Below are positions 1 to 7,564 of a stretch of 64,000 nt of DNA, piece after piece. The position numbers and the translations under genes are program-made. Position 1 is the stretch's first letter, and each line of letters begins with the position of its first letter. This DNA is from an uncultured Collinsella sp. (GTDB lineage Bacteria; Actinomycetota; Coriobacteriia; Coriobacteriales; Coriobacteriaceae). The stretch is taken from the NCBI GenBank assembly GCA_934654835.1, contig CAKUGY010000006.1:47678-111677 (forward strand), read 5' to 3'. The notes beneath the pieces were generated by a model that ran no database searches, was not told where the DNA came from, and saw only the letters and a program-made list of their open reading frames with translations.

Positions 1-689
1 GCCAAGGCGGTGCCGTGGCGCTTGTCGACTGTGGGCTCGACGAGCGTGTGGTGACGGCGCTGGTGCGCAACAACGTACACCATATCGATGCTGTGTTTGT
101 AACGCATTGGGATGAGGACCACTGGGGTGGTCTGCCTGACGTGCTGGAACGGTTTTCGGTCGGAACGATTGTTGTGGCGGCGAATGCGCTGGAGGATGCC
201 CCTGCCGAGGTATCGAACCGATCTGGCGTGGAGTATCGGCAAGTGCGGCGTGGAGATGCCGTTGACATTGGCGCATTTCGCGCCCGCGTGATGTGGCCAT
301 TCGAGTCCGTGGATGGCGAAGGCAATGAAGACTCGCTCGTCCTGCTGCTCTCCTATGCTCAGGAAGGCAAGAGCCTGCGTATGCTCCTAACCGGTGATGC
401 TGAGCTCGATCAAGAGCGCGAGTTTGCACAAGAAGTGGGGGATATCGATGTCCTTAAGCTTGGCCATCACGGCTCCAAGGTCTCGGTTGACGGTGAACTG
501 CTGGATGTCTTGAGGCCAGAGCTCTCGATCGCGAGTGCTGGCGAGGGTAACCGCTACGGTCATCCGTCGGATGCCTGCCGCGATGCCGTGAAAGTTGCTG
601 GCGGCGCGTTCGCGTGCACGATCGAGCACGGTGACATCACCGTCAAGCCGACCGTGAAGGGGTTTACGATGCAATGCCAGCGACCGTGA
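1..689 (+). CDS. comEC: ComEC/Rec2-type competence protein, C-terminal metallo-beta-lactamase domain (5' truncated)
   Basis: The reading frame is open from the window edge and runs to a TGA at 687-689, so only the last ~228 residues are present. Visible are the metal-binding motif THWDEDH (about nt 102-122) and a later HHGS motif (about nt 463-475), both typical of the soluble metallo-beta-lactamase-like domain that ends ComEC DNA-uptake channels. The membrane Competence domain would lie upstream, outside the window. Known role: passage of single-stranded DNA across the cytoplasmic membrane, with possible nuclease activity in this domain. The next gene is holA; comEC followed by holA and rpsT is a common order in Gram-positive bacteria, which supports the call. 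A stand-alone MBL-fold hydrolase is the alternative. Confidence 0.85.
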   Translation, partial: QGGAVALVDCGLDERVVTALVRNNVHHIDAVFVTHWDEDHWGGLPDVLERFSVGTIVVAANALEDAPAEVSNRSGVEYRQVRRGDAVDIGAFRARVMWPFESVDGEGNEDSLVLLLSYAQEGKSLRMLLTGDAELDQEREFAQEVGDIDVLKLGHHGSKVSVDGELLDVLRPELSIASAGEGNRYGHPSDACRDAVKVAGGAFACTIEHGDITVKPTVKGFTMQCQRP

Positions 690-721
690 TGCCGTTGTTG
701 GCGCGTGGAGGGCCCCTGGGC

Positions 722-727
722 TAGAAT
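722..727 (+). promoter_or_regulatory. candidate -10 box TAGAAT for holA
   Basis: TAGAAT preceded by GGGC lies about 40 bases upstream of the holA ATG. No convincing -35 hexamer sits 16-18 bases upstream. It resembles other -10 candidates in this window. Confidence 0.45.
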
Positions 728-767
728 GACACGGTGCGAACACGAGGGCCTGTGAGAGGGGAGCGCG

Positions 768-1730
768 ATGTCTGAAACCGGTCTGCTGCCGGCATATCTG
801 ATCGTCGGTACCGACGGAGTCAAGCGCGACCATGCCGTCTCGCGTATGAAAGCTCGCTTGGAAAAGTCGGGCATGGTCGAGTTCAACCTCGACGAGCGCG
901 ACATGTCCAAGGACCCCGATATCGAGTCAATCATCGGCTCGCTCAATACTTTTCCCATGGGTAGCGAGTTTCGTCTGGTAATCCTCGACGGCTGCTCAAA
1001 GCTCGCCAAAGCGGTTTCCGAGCCGCTCGTTGAGTACCTCGTAAGTCCCAGCCCCACAACGGTCTGCCTTTTCATCGCCGACTCACTTGCCAAGAACACG
1101 CGCCTGTATAAGGCGATCGCCAAGATCGACAAAAAGGCCGTCATCGACTGCGCGGGCACTAAGCGCTGGGAGTTGCCGCGCCGCGTGCAGCAGATGGCGA
1201 CGCAGCACGGCAAGTCTATCTCGACGGCCGCGGCCGAGGAGCTCGTCTCGCGCTCGGGCGAAAACACCCGCATGCTCGATAACGACCTGGCAAAGCTCGC
1301 CCAGATGGTCGAAGCGCCTCAGATTGAGCTTGCCGACGTGGAGCGCTGGATTGTGCGCACAGCCGAGGTTCAGCCCTGGGACTTTCTCAACGCTGTCTCG
1401 GCCCGCGATATGCGCCGATCACTCGAGCTCTTTAAGCTGCTGCCTGCCAAGAGCTACGTGTGGACGTACACGCTGCTGTGCGGGCGCATCCGCGAGCTGA
1501 TCGTTGCCAAGGCGCTCGATGCGCGCGGGCAGGGGCGTGAGCTTGCCGCAACGCTCAAGCTTCAGGCCTGGCAGGTCAAGAATCACCTGACTTGGGCCCG
1601 CCGATTTTCGATGGCAGAACTCGTGGCGGCACTCGAGGGTGCGGTCGACGTGGAGCTTGCACTCAAAGGTTCGGCCGATTCGGAGACCGCACTTTTGCTC
1701 TGGATTACGGACATCTTGAGAAAATCGTGA
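768..1730 (+). CDS. holA: DNA polymerase III subunit delta
   Basis: This 320-residue protein has the length and layout of the DNA polymerase III delta subunit. The delta subunit opens the beta sliding clamp as part of the clamp-loader complex during replication. The N-terminus (PAYLIVGTDG, then an acidic segment) matches the AAA+-like domain that lacks an intact P-loop. The middle carries the GENTRMLDNDLAKL-type segment and the C-terminus is the helical collar domain. The ATG is preceded by a GGGAG ribosome binding site. Position between comEC and rpsT is the usual one for holA in Gram-positive genomes. Confidence 0.93.
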   Translation: MSETGLLPAYLIVGTDGVKRDHAVSRMKARLEKSGMVEFNLDERDMSKDPDIESIIGSLNTFPMGSEFRLVILDGCSKLAKAVSEPLVEYLVSPSPTTVCLFIADSLAKNTRLYKAIAKIDKKAVIDCAGTKRWELPRRVQQMATQHGKSISTAAAEELVSRSGENTRMLDNDLAKLAQMVEAPQIELADVERWIVRTAEVQPWDFLNAVSARDMRRSLELFKLLPAKSYVWTYTLLCGRIRELIVAKALDARGQGRELAATLKLQAWQVKNHLTWARRFSMAELVAALEGAVDVELALKGSADSETALLLWITDILRKS

Positions 1731-1782
1731 TGATACCTGCCTATTTGACAAATTCGTTCTATCCCTTTGAGGGGGAGCGTGC

Positions 1783-1788
1783 TATAGT
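1783..1788 (+). promoter_or_regulatory. candidate -10 box TATAGT for rpsT
   Basis: TATAGT preceded by TGC (extended -10 form) lies 75 bases upstream of the rpsT start. A TTGACA at 1745-1750 is 32 bases upstream, too far to be its -35 partner, so this may act as an extended -10 promoter. It would give a leader of roughly 70 bases. Confidence 0.5.
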
Positions 1789-1863
1789 AGGCGCTTGCAT
1801 GACCTCACCGTGTCTCAGAGGTGTCATACATTTTTTGCAAGGAACTCGAAAGGAACTCCAGAA

Positions 1864-2130
1864 GTGGCAAACATCAAGTCTCAGAAGAAGCGTATCCGCA
1901 CCAATGAGGCAGCTCGCATGCGTAACAAGGCTGTCAAGTCCGAGCTCAAGACGCTGACCAAGCACGTCCAGTCCGCCGTCGCCGAGGGCGACGCCGAGAA
2001 GGCCCAGGCTGCCCTCAAGACCGTCACCAAGCGTCTCGACATGGCTGCCGCCAAGCATGTCATCCACAAGAACCAGGCTTCCAACCGCAAGTCCGGTCTT
2101 GCCAAGCTCGTGAACAGCATCAACGCCTAA
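1864..2130 (+). CDS. rpsT: 30S ribosomal protein S20
   Basis: The product is an 88-residue, Lys/Arg/Ala-rich protein of the usual S20 length, beginning VANIKSQKKRIRTNEAARM. S20 binds 16S rRNA early in 30S assembly. I chose the GTG at 1864, not the ATG 69 bases upstream, because family homology begins exactly there and an AAAGGA ribosome binding site (about 1849-1854) precedes it by ~9 bases. The gene has its own promoter candidate and is followed directly by a strong terminator, so it looks monocistronic. Confidence 0.96.
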   Translation: MANIKSQKKRIRTNEAARMRNKAVKSELKTLTKHVQSAVAEGDAEKAQAALKTVTKRLDMAAAKHVIHKNQASNRKSGLAKLVNSINA

Positions 2131-2166
2131 GTTGTAAATTTCACACCACACAGATTACGCGCATAA

Positions 2167-2201
2167 ATGGAGCCTGTTTTATGGAACAGGCTCCATTTTT
2201 T
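2167..2201 (+). terminator. rho-independent terminator after rpsT
   Basis: A perfect 12-bp stem (2167-2178 with 2185-2196), loop TTATGG, then a T-run at 2196-2201. It separates rpsT from lepA. An in-frame ATG at 2167 inside the stem is therefore not the lepA start. Confidence 0.93.
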
Positions 2202-2213
2202 GTACCGCTCGGG

Positions 2214-2219
2214 TAAGAT
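2214..2219 (+). promoter_or_regulatory. candidate -10 box TAAGAT for lepA (possible leaderless mRNA)
   Basis: GGG-TAAGAT ends 7 bases before the lepA ATG at 2227, so a start site at the usual distance would fall on or next to the start codon. No ribosome binding site is visible before lepA, which fits leaderless translation, a frequent mode in Actinobacteria. There is no clear -35; the region where it would lie overlaps the terminator. Confidence 0.4.
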
Positions 2220-2226
2220 AGTCCGC

Positions 2227-4038
2227 ATGAATACTTCAATTGACATTTCCCACATCCGCAACTTCTCGATTGTTGCGCACATCGACCATGGCAAGTCCAC
2301 GATCAGTGACCGCATTCTCGAGCTCACCCATACCGTCGACGAGCGCGACATGGAGTCGCAGCTACTCGATACGATGGACATCGAGCGCGAGCGCGGCATT
2401 ACGATCAAGTCCAATGCCGTCCGCGTCTCCTATGATGCCGACGACGGTGAGACGTATCAGTTCAACCTGATCGATACACCGGGCCACGTGGACTTTACCT
2501 ACGAGGTCTCGCGTTCGCTGGCCGCCTGCGAGGGCGCGGTGCTGGTCGTCGACGCCACGCAGGGCGTCGAGGCTCAGACCGTCTCCAATGCTACGCTCGC
2601 CATGAATGCCAATCTGGACATCGTGCCTGCTATCAATAAGATCGACCTGCCCTCGGCGCACCCCGATGAGGTCAAGACCGAGATCGAGGACGACCTGGCC
2701 ATTCCCGCCGACGATGCCGTGTGTGTGTCGGGCAAGACCGGCGAGGGCATCCATGATCTGCTGGAGTCCATCGTCTTTCTGATCTCGCCGCCCAAGGGCG
2801 ATGCAAATGCCCCTCTCAAGGCACTTATTCTGGATTCGTACTTTGATGAGTACCGCGGCGTCGTGGCCACGGTGCGCGTCTTTGACGGTTCCATCAAAAA
2901 GGGCGATACCCTGCGCATGATGCAGGCCAAGGGCGACTTTTTGGTCGACGGCGTGGGCGTCAAGCGTCCCGCCGAGACCCCGGTCGATGCGCTGACCGTC
3001 GGCGAGGTGGGTTGCGTGGTCACGGGCCTCAAGGACCCCGAGGCCGTGCGCGTGGGCGACACCCTCACCTGGGCGTCGAATCCCTGTCCCGAGCCGCTGC
3101 CGGGCTACCGCGAGGCCAAGCCCATGGTCTACACGGGCTTGTTCCCCATCGACAACAAGGACTACGAGAACCTCCGCGACGCTCTCGACAAGCTGCACGT
3201 CAACGACCCGTCGTTGGTGTGGGAGCCCGAGACGTCGGTGGCGCTGGGCTTTGGTTTCCGCGTGGGCTTCTTGGGCCTGCTGCACATGGAGGTCGTCAAG
3301 GAGCGTTTGGAGCGCGAGTTTAACCTGGACCTCATCGCGACGAGCCCTTCGGTGGACTATCACGTCTACAAGACTGATGGCGAGATGATCGATGTCCGCA
3401 GCCCGCAGGACCTGCCCGAGGCCACGCGTATCGAGCGCATCGAGGAGCCCTACCTCAAGGCCAAGATCATCTGCCCGCCCGAGTATACGGGTGCCGTCAT
3501 GCAGCTTGCCATCGAGCACCGCGGCATCACGACTGATATGATTCACCTCACGAGCAAATCGGTCGAGATGCGCTTCGATATGCCGCTCGCCGAGCTCATC
3601 TTGGACTTCTTCGACCAGCTCAAGAGTCGCACCAAGGGCTATGCCTCGCTCGACTACGAGTTCAACGAGTACCGTCCCTCCGAGCTCGTCAAGCTCGATA
3701 TTCTGCTTTCGGGCGACGAGGTGGACGCGCTTTCGTTTATCGTTCACAAGGACAAGGCCTACGGTCTTGCCCGCGGCCTGTGCGACAAGCTCAAGGAAAT
3801 CATCCCGCGCCAGCTGTTCGAGGTGCCTATCCAGGGCGCCATCGGCAACAAGATCATCGCCCGCTCCACCGTCAAGGCGCGCCGCAAGGACGTTTTGGCC
3901 AAGTGCTACGGCGGCGATATCTCGCGTAAGCGCAAGCTGCTCGAGAAGCAGAAAGAGGGCAAGAAGCGCATGAAGGCCATCGGCTCGGTCGAGGTCCCGC
4001 AGGAGGCCTTTATGGCAATCCTCAAGGTGGACGAGTAG
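2227..4038 (+). CDS. lepA: elongation factor 4 (LepA) ribosomal GTPase
   Basis: A 603-residue translational GTPase of the usual LepA length. G1 is AHIDHGKST (residues 17-25), followed by RERGITIKS, DTPGH and NKIDLP. The C-terminus ends in the LepA-specific Lys-rich domain (KKRMKAIGSVEVPQEAFMA). EF4 acts on stalled or mistranslocated ribosomes or in late initiation, at the membrane or in the cytosol. I chose ATG 2227 because family homology (MNTSIDISHIRNFSIVAHID) starts there; the longer frame begins inside the rpsT terminator. The stop is 4 bases from dusB, so lepA-dusB-hemW probably share a transcript. Confidence 0.95.
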   Translation: MNTSIDISHIRNFSIVAHIDHGKSTISDRILELTHTVDERDMESQLLDTMDIERERGITIKSNAVRVSYDADDGETYQFNLIDTPGHVDFTYEVSRSLAACEGAVLVVDATQGVEAQTVSNATLAMNANLDIVPAINKIDLPSAHPDEVKTEIEDDLAIPADDAVCVSGKTGEGIHDLLESIVFLISPPKGDANAPLKALILDSYFDEYRGVVATVRVFDGSIKKGDTLRMMQAKGDFLVDGVGVKRPAETPVDALTVGEVGCVVTGLKDPEAVRVGDTLTWASNPCPEPLPGYREAKPMVYTGLFPIDNKDYENLRDALDKLHVNDPSLVWEPETSVALGFGFRVGFLGLLHMEVVKERLEREFNLDLIATSPSVDYHVYKTDGEMIDVRSPQDLPEATRIERIEEPYLKAKIICPPEYTGAVMQLAIEHRGITTDMIHLTSKSVEMRFDMPLAELILDFFDQLKSRTKGYASLDYEFNEYRPSELVKLDILLSGDEVDALSFIVHKDKAYGLARGLCDKLKEIIPRQLFEVPIQGAIGNKIIARSTVKARRKDVLAKCYGGDISRKRKLLEKQKEGKKRMKAIGSVEVPQEAFMAILKVDE

Positions 4039-4042
4039 GTCC

Positions 4043-5086
4043 ATGGCGCTTTCTGAATACAGCAAGCGGCTGCTGGGCTCCTATGCCGAGCAGCCGTTCC
4101 TTATGGCTCCCATGGCGGGCGTAACTGACCCCGCCTATCGCATTATGTGCCGCCGCCGCGGTGCCAAGCTTGCCTATAGCGAGATGGTGAGTGTGGCCGG
4201 CCTTGCCTATGCCAGCAACAAGACGTGGCGCCTGGTGCTGCCGGCAGACGAGGAGCAGCAGATTTGCGTGCAGCTCTTTGGCTCCAAACCTGATCAGTTT
4301 GCGAGCGCCGTCGCTGCCGTCGAGGAGCGCGTGGGCGATCGCCTGTCGCTCATCGATATCAACATGGCCTGTCCCGCCCGTAAGGTCGTTACCAAGGGCG
4401 AGGGCTCGGCGCTCATGCGCACGCCCGACCTGGCCGAAAAGATCGTCGAGGCGGCGGTGGGTGCGGCGCATGTGCCCGTGACCGTAAAGATCCGCAAGGG
4501 CTTTTATGCCGAGGACCGCAATGCCGCGACGTTTGCCCAGATGCTCGAGGGCGCCGGCGCCGCCGCAGTTGCCGTTCACGGTCGTTGCGCCACGCAGCTC
4601 TACACGGGCCGGGCCGATTGGTCAGTCGTCGATGAGGTGGCTGACGCCGTCGAGATTCCCGTAATCGGTTCGGGCGATGTGTTCTCTGCCGAGGATGCGG
4701 CTGAACATTTGAGCAGCTCGGGCGCCAGCGCGGTGTTTATCGCACGCGGCATCTACGGCAATCCGTGGGTGTTTGGCGATGCGCGAGCCCTTGCGCTCGA
4801 TGGCACGCCGGTGCCTTCGCGCAGCTCGGTCGAGCGCCTGGACGCCCTGCGCGAGCACCTGACGCTCACGCACGAGCTGTTGCCGCTCATGTCGCGTGCT
4901 CGTACGTACGCGAGCTGGTATCTCAAAGGCATGCCCCATGCCGCCGCCTGGCGCGCCCAGGTGGTGCGTTGCTCCACGTATGAGGAGTTTATGGCGCTGG
5001 TCGATGATATCGAGCACGATGTGGTGGCCTGTGAGGCCGCACTTGCCGCTGGCGAGTCGGTGCCCGCTCATCCGCTGGAGGCCTAG
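4043..5086 (+). CDS. dusB: tRNA-dihydrouridine synthase, DusB type
   Basis: A 347-residue FMN-dependent enzyme that reduces uridine to dihydrouridine in the tRNA D-loop. Visible: PMAGVTD (residues 23-29) at the start of the TIM barrel, the active-site Cys in NMACPARKV (Cys110), the phosphate/FMN segment VTVKIRKGF and the late GARGIYGNPW-like segment IARGIYGNPW. Four bases separate it from lepA and two from hemW, indicating an operon. DusA or DusC are less likely because the NxxCP context and length fit the broad Gram-positive DusB group. Confidence 0.92.
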   Translation: MALSEYSKRLLGSYAEQPFLMAPMAGVTDPAYRIMCRRRGAKLAYSEMVSVAGLAYASNKTWRLVLPADEEQQICVQLFGSKPDQFASAVAAVEERVGDRLSLIDINMACPARKVVTKGEGSALMRTPDLAEKIVEAAVGAAHVPVTVKIRKGFYAEDRNAATFAQMLEGAGAAAVAVHGRCATQLYTGRADWSVVDEVADAVEIPVIGSGDVFSAEDAAEHLSSSGASAVFIARGIYGNPWVFGDARALALDGTPVPSRSSVERLDALREHLTLTHELLPLMSRARTYASWYLKGMPHAAAWRAQVVRCSTYEEFMALVDDIEHDVVACEAALAAGESVPAHPLEA

Positions 5087-5088
5087 GG

Positions 5089-6321
5089 GTGGCCGTTACC
5101 GCGCTGTACGTGCACGTGCCTTTTTGCGCTCAAAAGTGCCGCTACTGCGATTTTGACTCGCGAAGCTTTGCTCCGTGCGACTTGGACGCTGCGCTCGATG
5201 CCTATTTTGAGCAGCTGTATGCGCGCCTCGATGCCTTTGGCGACGCCGGGGCGCTTGCGCAGGTTCGCACCGTCTACGTGGGCGGCGGTACACCGTCGCT
5301 GACGGGGGAGCGCCTGGTGGAACTTGCTCGGCGCATCTCCATGCGGTGTAAGCCCGTTGAGTTTACCTGCGAGGCCAATCCCGAGTCGCTGACTGCCGAG
5401 CTTGTCGAAACCCTTGCCGTTTCGGGTGTTACGCGCATTTCACTTGGCGTGCAAACGCTCGATAATGACGAGCTTGCCGCTATCGGCCGCATCCACGATG
5501 CCGACCGTGCACTCGCGGCCATCGCGACGGTCAAAGACGCGGGGCTTGACGTGTCGTGCGACCTTATGTGCGGGCTTCCCGGTCAGACGGCTTCGAGTTG
5601 GCAACGCACGCTCGATGGCGTGCTTGCGGCTGCCCCGCATCACGTGTCGGTCTATCCGCTCACGCTCGAGGAGGGAACGCCACTCTATCGCATGGCGTGC
5701 CGCGACGAGTCGCTCGAGCCCGACGAGGATTTTCAAGCCGCGTGTATGGATGTGGCTCGAGAGCGTCTATGCGCTGCCGGCTACCATCCGTACGAGGTGG
5801 CGAGCTATGCGCTTAATGGGCACGAATGCGCCCATAACATTGCCTACTGGACCGGCCAGGGCTATCTGGGCCTCGGTCGTTCTGCCGCGGGGATGCTCGA
5901 TGCTGAGGATTTCGATTGCTTGGCCGAGCTGTTTCCCGGCGTGTCGCCCCGAGGTGACGCGCATCGCGTGCGCCTGGTACAGCGCGACGATGCCGCGACG
6001 ACGTTTGAGGCTGAGTATCTGTCGCAGCGTGAGGCGGTGGCCGAGGACTTGATGCTTGCCTGCCGCATGACGCGTGGCTTTGAGCCTGACCTTCTGGCCC
6101 GTGCGGCGAACACGATTCCTGCGGACGAGCTGACGGCAGCTTGCGATCGCGCGCTCGATCTGGGCCTTGCCACCTGGGCGCCCGATACCGACGAGGGCTA
6201 TACGGGCCCCGTCACATCGAGTGATGTCGTTGCAGGTTGCGCCCGTGCCCGTCTGGCGCCCACCCACTTGGGCTGGCTCGATGGAAATGTGCTGTTCGAG
6301 CTGTTTTGGGGTCTAGCTTAG
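5089..6321 (+). CDS. hemW: radical SAM heme chaperone HemW (formerly coproporphyrinogen III oxidase-like)
   Basis: The 410-residue protein opens with the radical SAM cluster motif C13-A-Q-K-C17-R-Y-C20 followed by DFDS, then GGGTPSL and the EANPES segment of the HemN/HemW family. HemW is thought to insert heme into apoproteins and is distinct from true HemN. The GTG start directly follows dusB with GGAGGCC upstream. In many Gram-positive genomes lepA-hemW precede hrcA-grpE-dnaK-dnaJ; here two dnaJ-like genes follow but hrcA, grpE and dnaK are absent from the window. True coproporphyrinogen dehydrogenase activity is unlikely but cannot be excluded from sequence. Confidence 0.92.
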   Translation: MAVTALYVHVPFCAQKCRYCDFDSRSFAPCDLDAALDAYFEQLYARLDAFGDAGALAQVRTVYVGGGTPSLTGERLVELARRISMRCKPVEFTCEANPESLTAELVETLAVSGVTRISLGVQTLDNDELAAIGRIHDADRALAAIATVKDAGLDVSCDLMCGLPGQTASSWQRTLDGVLAAAPHHVSVYPLTLEEGTPLYRMACRDESLEPDEDFQAACMDVARERLCAAGYHPYEVASYALNGHECAHNIAYWTGQGYLGLGRSAAGMLDAEDFDCLAELFPGVSPRGDAHRVRLVQRDDAATTFEAEYLSQREAVAEDLMLACRMTRGFEPDLLARAANTIPADELTAACDRALDLGLATWAPDTDEGYTGPVTSSDVVAGCARARLAPTHLGWLDGNVLFELFWGLA

Positions 6322-6331
6322 GCCGCTCGGG

Positions 6332-6337
6332 TAGAAT
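6332..6337 (+). promoter_or_regulatory. candidate -10 box TAGAAT before the first dnaJ-like gene
   Basis: CGGG-TAGAAT lies 43 bases upstream of the ATG at 6380. It shares the GGG-TA signature with several other starts here. I find neither a CIRCE (TTAGCACTC-N9-GAGTGCTAA) nor a HAIR element nearby, so heat-shock control by HrcA or HspR is not evident. Confidence 0.45.
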
Positions 6338-6379
6338 TACCGCAATATATACGCTGCTGTGAGCAGGAGGTTGCCGCGC

Positions 6380-7483
6380 ATGGCGACGATGAACGAAAAA
6401 GATTACTACGAGATCCTGGGCGTCTCCAAGGATGCTACCTCGCGTGATATTCAAAAGGCCTTCCAGCAAAAGGCCCGCAAACTCCATCCGGACGTTAACA
6501 AGGAGCCGGATGCCGAGGAGAAGTTTAAAGAGGTTTCCGAAGCCTATGCCGTGCTTTCGGACGAGCAGAAGCGTGGGCGTTACGATGCCATGCGCTCGGG
6601 CAATCCCTTTGCCGGTGCACCGACGGCTTCACCCTATGGCGGCGGCTATGCTGGCAACACAGGCTATGGCAATCCCTTTGAGGGCGGTTTTCCCTTTGGC
6701 GGCGCTTGGGGTCAGCAGCGCCGCGGCCAGGCTGCCTACAACCCCGAGAACGGCGCCAACGTGGTCGTCGATATCAAGCTCGATGCCAAGGAGGCCAAGG
6801 GTGGTGCCCGTAAGACCGTCCGCTACACGCGTTTCGATACTTGCGGTCACTGTGGCGGCTCGGGTTCCGTTTCGTCCGAGCATGCGCACACCTGCCCGAG
6901 CTGCGGTGGTCGCGGCCACATTGATGTCGACCTGTCCTTCCTGTTTGGCGCGGGCACGTTCCAGTCGGTCTGCCCCGAATGTGGTGGTTCCGGTAAGGTC
7001 GTGGCCGACCCCTGCCCCGATTGCGGTGGCAGCGGCCGCACTCGCGTAACCTCCGAGCAGACGATTGAGTTTCCCGCCGGCACGCATGATGGCGACGAGG
7101 TCCGCATCAGCGGCATGGGCCATGCCGGCACCAACGGCGCCTCGGGCGGCGATCTGGTCGGTCGTGCCCATGTTGAGGCCGAACGCTTGGAAGGCAAGGC
7201 CCGCACCGGTTTTTACCTGATGGGCATCGTGGCGCCGTTTTTGGTGCTGTCGGCCATCTCGGGCGTGTTCTCGGCCTTTGCCATGATGTGCTTTATTCCG
7301 TTTACCATGGGCTTGTTCATGGTGCTCTCGGACGGCGTGCTTCACCGCAGCCTGCTGTGGTGGAAGCGCGGCGCGATGCAGTTTGCCAACGGTTTTGCCA
7401 ACGGATTTATGTTTGCGCTCGTGTCGGTCTGGTTTGCGAGCTGCTCGCAGCGTGCCATGCTTTCGCCCTACGGGATGCAATAA
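6380..7483 (+). CDS. DnaJ-like protein with zinc-finger domain and C-terminal membrane segments
   Basis: The 367-residue product starts as a canonical type I DnaJ: J-domain with HPD at residues 36-38, a Gly/Phe/Pro-rich linker, then four CxxCxGxG zinc repeats (about 155-220: CGHCGGSG, CPSCGGRG, CPECGGSG, CPDCGGSG). After a short stretch resembling the first part of the substrate-binding domain (HDGDEVRISGMGHAG), the usual second C-terminal domain and dimerisation region are missing. They are replaced by hydrophobic segments from about residue 277 to 312 and again about 340-358, likely 2-3 membrane spans. ATG 6380 was chosen because an AGGAGG site (6365-6370) precedes it; the GTG at 6359 does not fit. 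It probably recruits a DnaK to the membrane (inference). The next gene encodes a normal DnaJ. Confidence 0.8.
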   Translation: MATMNEKDYYEILGVSKDATSRDIQKAFQQKARKLHPDVNKEPDAEEKFKEVSEAYAVLSDEQKRGRYDAMRSGNPFAGAPTASPYGGGYAGNTGYGNPFEGGFPFGGAWGQQRRGQAAYNPENGANVVVDIKLDAKEAKGGARKTVRYTRFDTCGHCGGSGSVSSEHAHTCPSCGGRGHIDVDLSFLFGAGTFQSVCPECGGSGKVVADPCPDCGGSGRTRVTSEQTIEFPAGTHDGDEVRISGMGHAGTNGASGGDLVGRAHVEAERLEGKARTGFYLMGIVAPFLVLSAISGVFSAFAMMCFIPFTMGLFMVLSDGVLHRSLLWWKRGAMQFANGFANGFMFALVSVWFASCSQRAMLSPYGMQ

Positions 7484-7519
7484 CATCAAACCCTCTGTTT
7501 GCGGCCGGCCCAGCTTGGG

Positions 7520-7525
7520 TATAGG
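7520..7525 (+). promoter_or_regulatory. candidate -10 box TATAGG for the second dnaJ
   Basis: GGG-TATAGG sits 40 bases upstream of the GTG start at 7565, again with the GGG-TA signature and no obvious -35. Confidence 0.4.
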
Positions 7526-7564
7526 ACGCACTGTGACAATAATGAAAGTCGGAAGGATTCGGTC

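Noticed and set aside
1745..1788. TTGACA (1745) and TATAGT (1783) as one promoter
   Set aside because: The 32-base gap is too long for a sigma-70 promoter; only the extended -10 is kept.
2167..2226. 20-codon N-terminal extension of lepA
   Set aside because: The upstream ATG lies in the rpsT terminator stem; family homology and the promoter candidate support 2227.
2362..4065. 567-residue open frame on the minus strand
   Set aside because: Shadow of lepA without homology or ribosome binding site.
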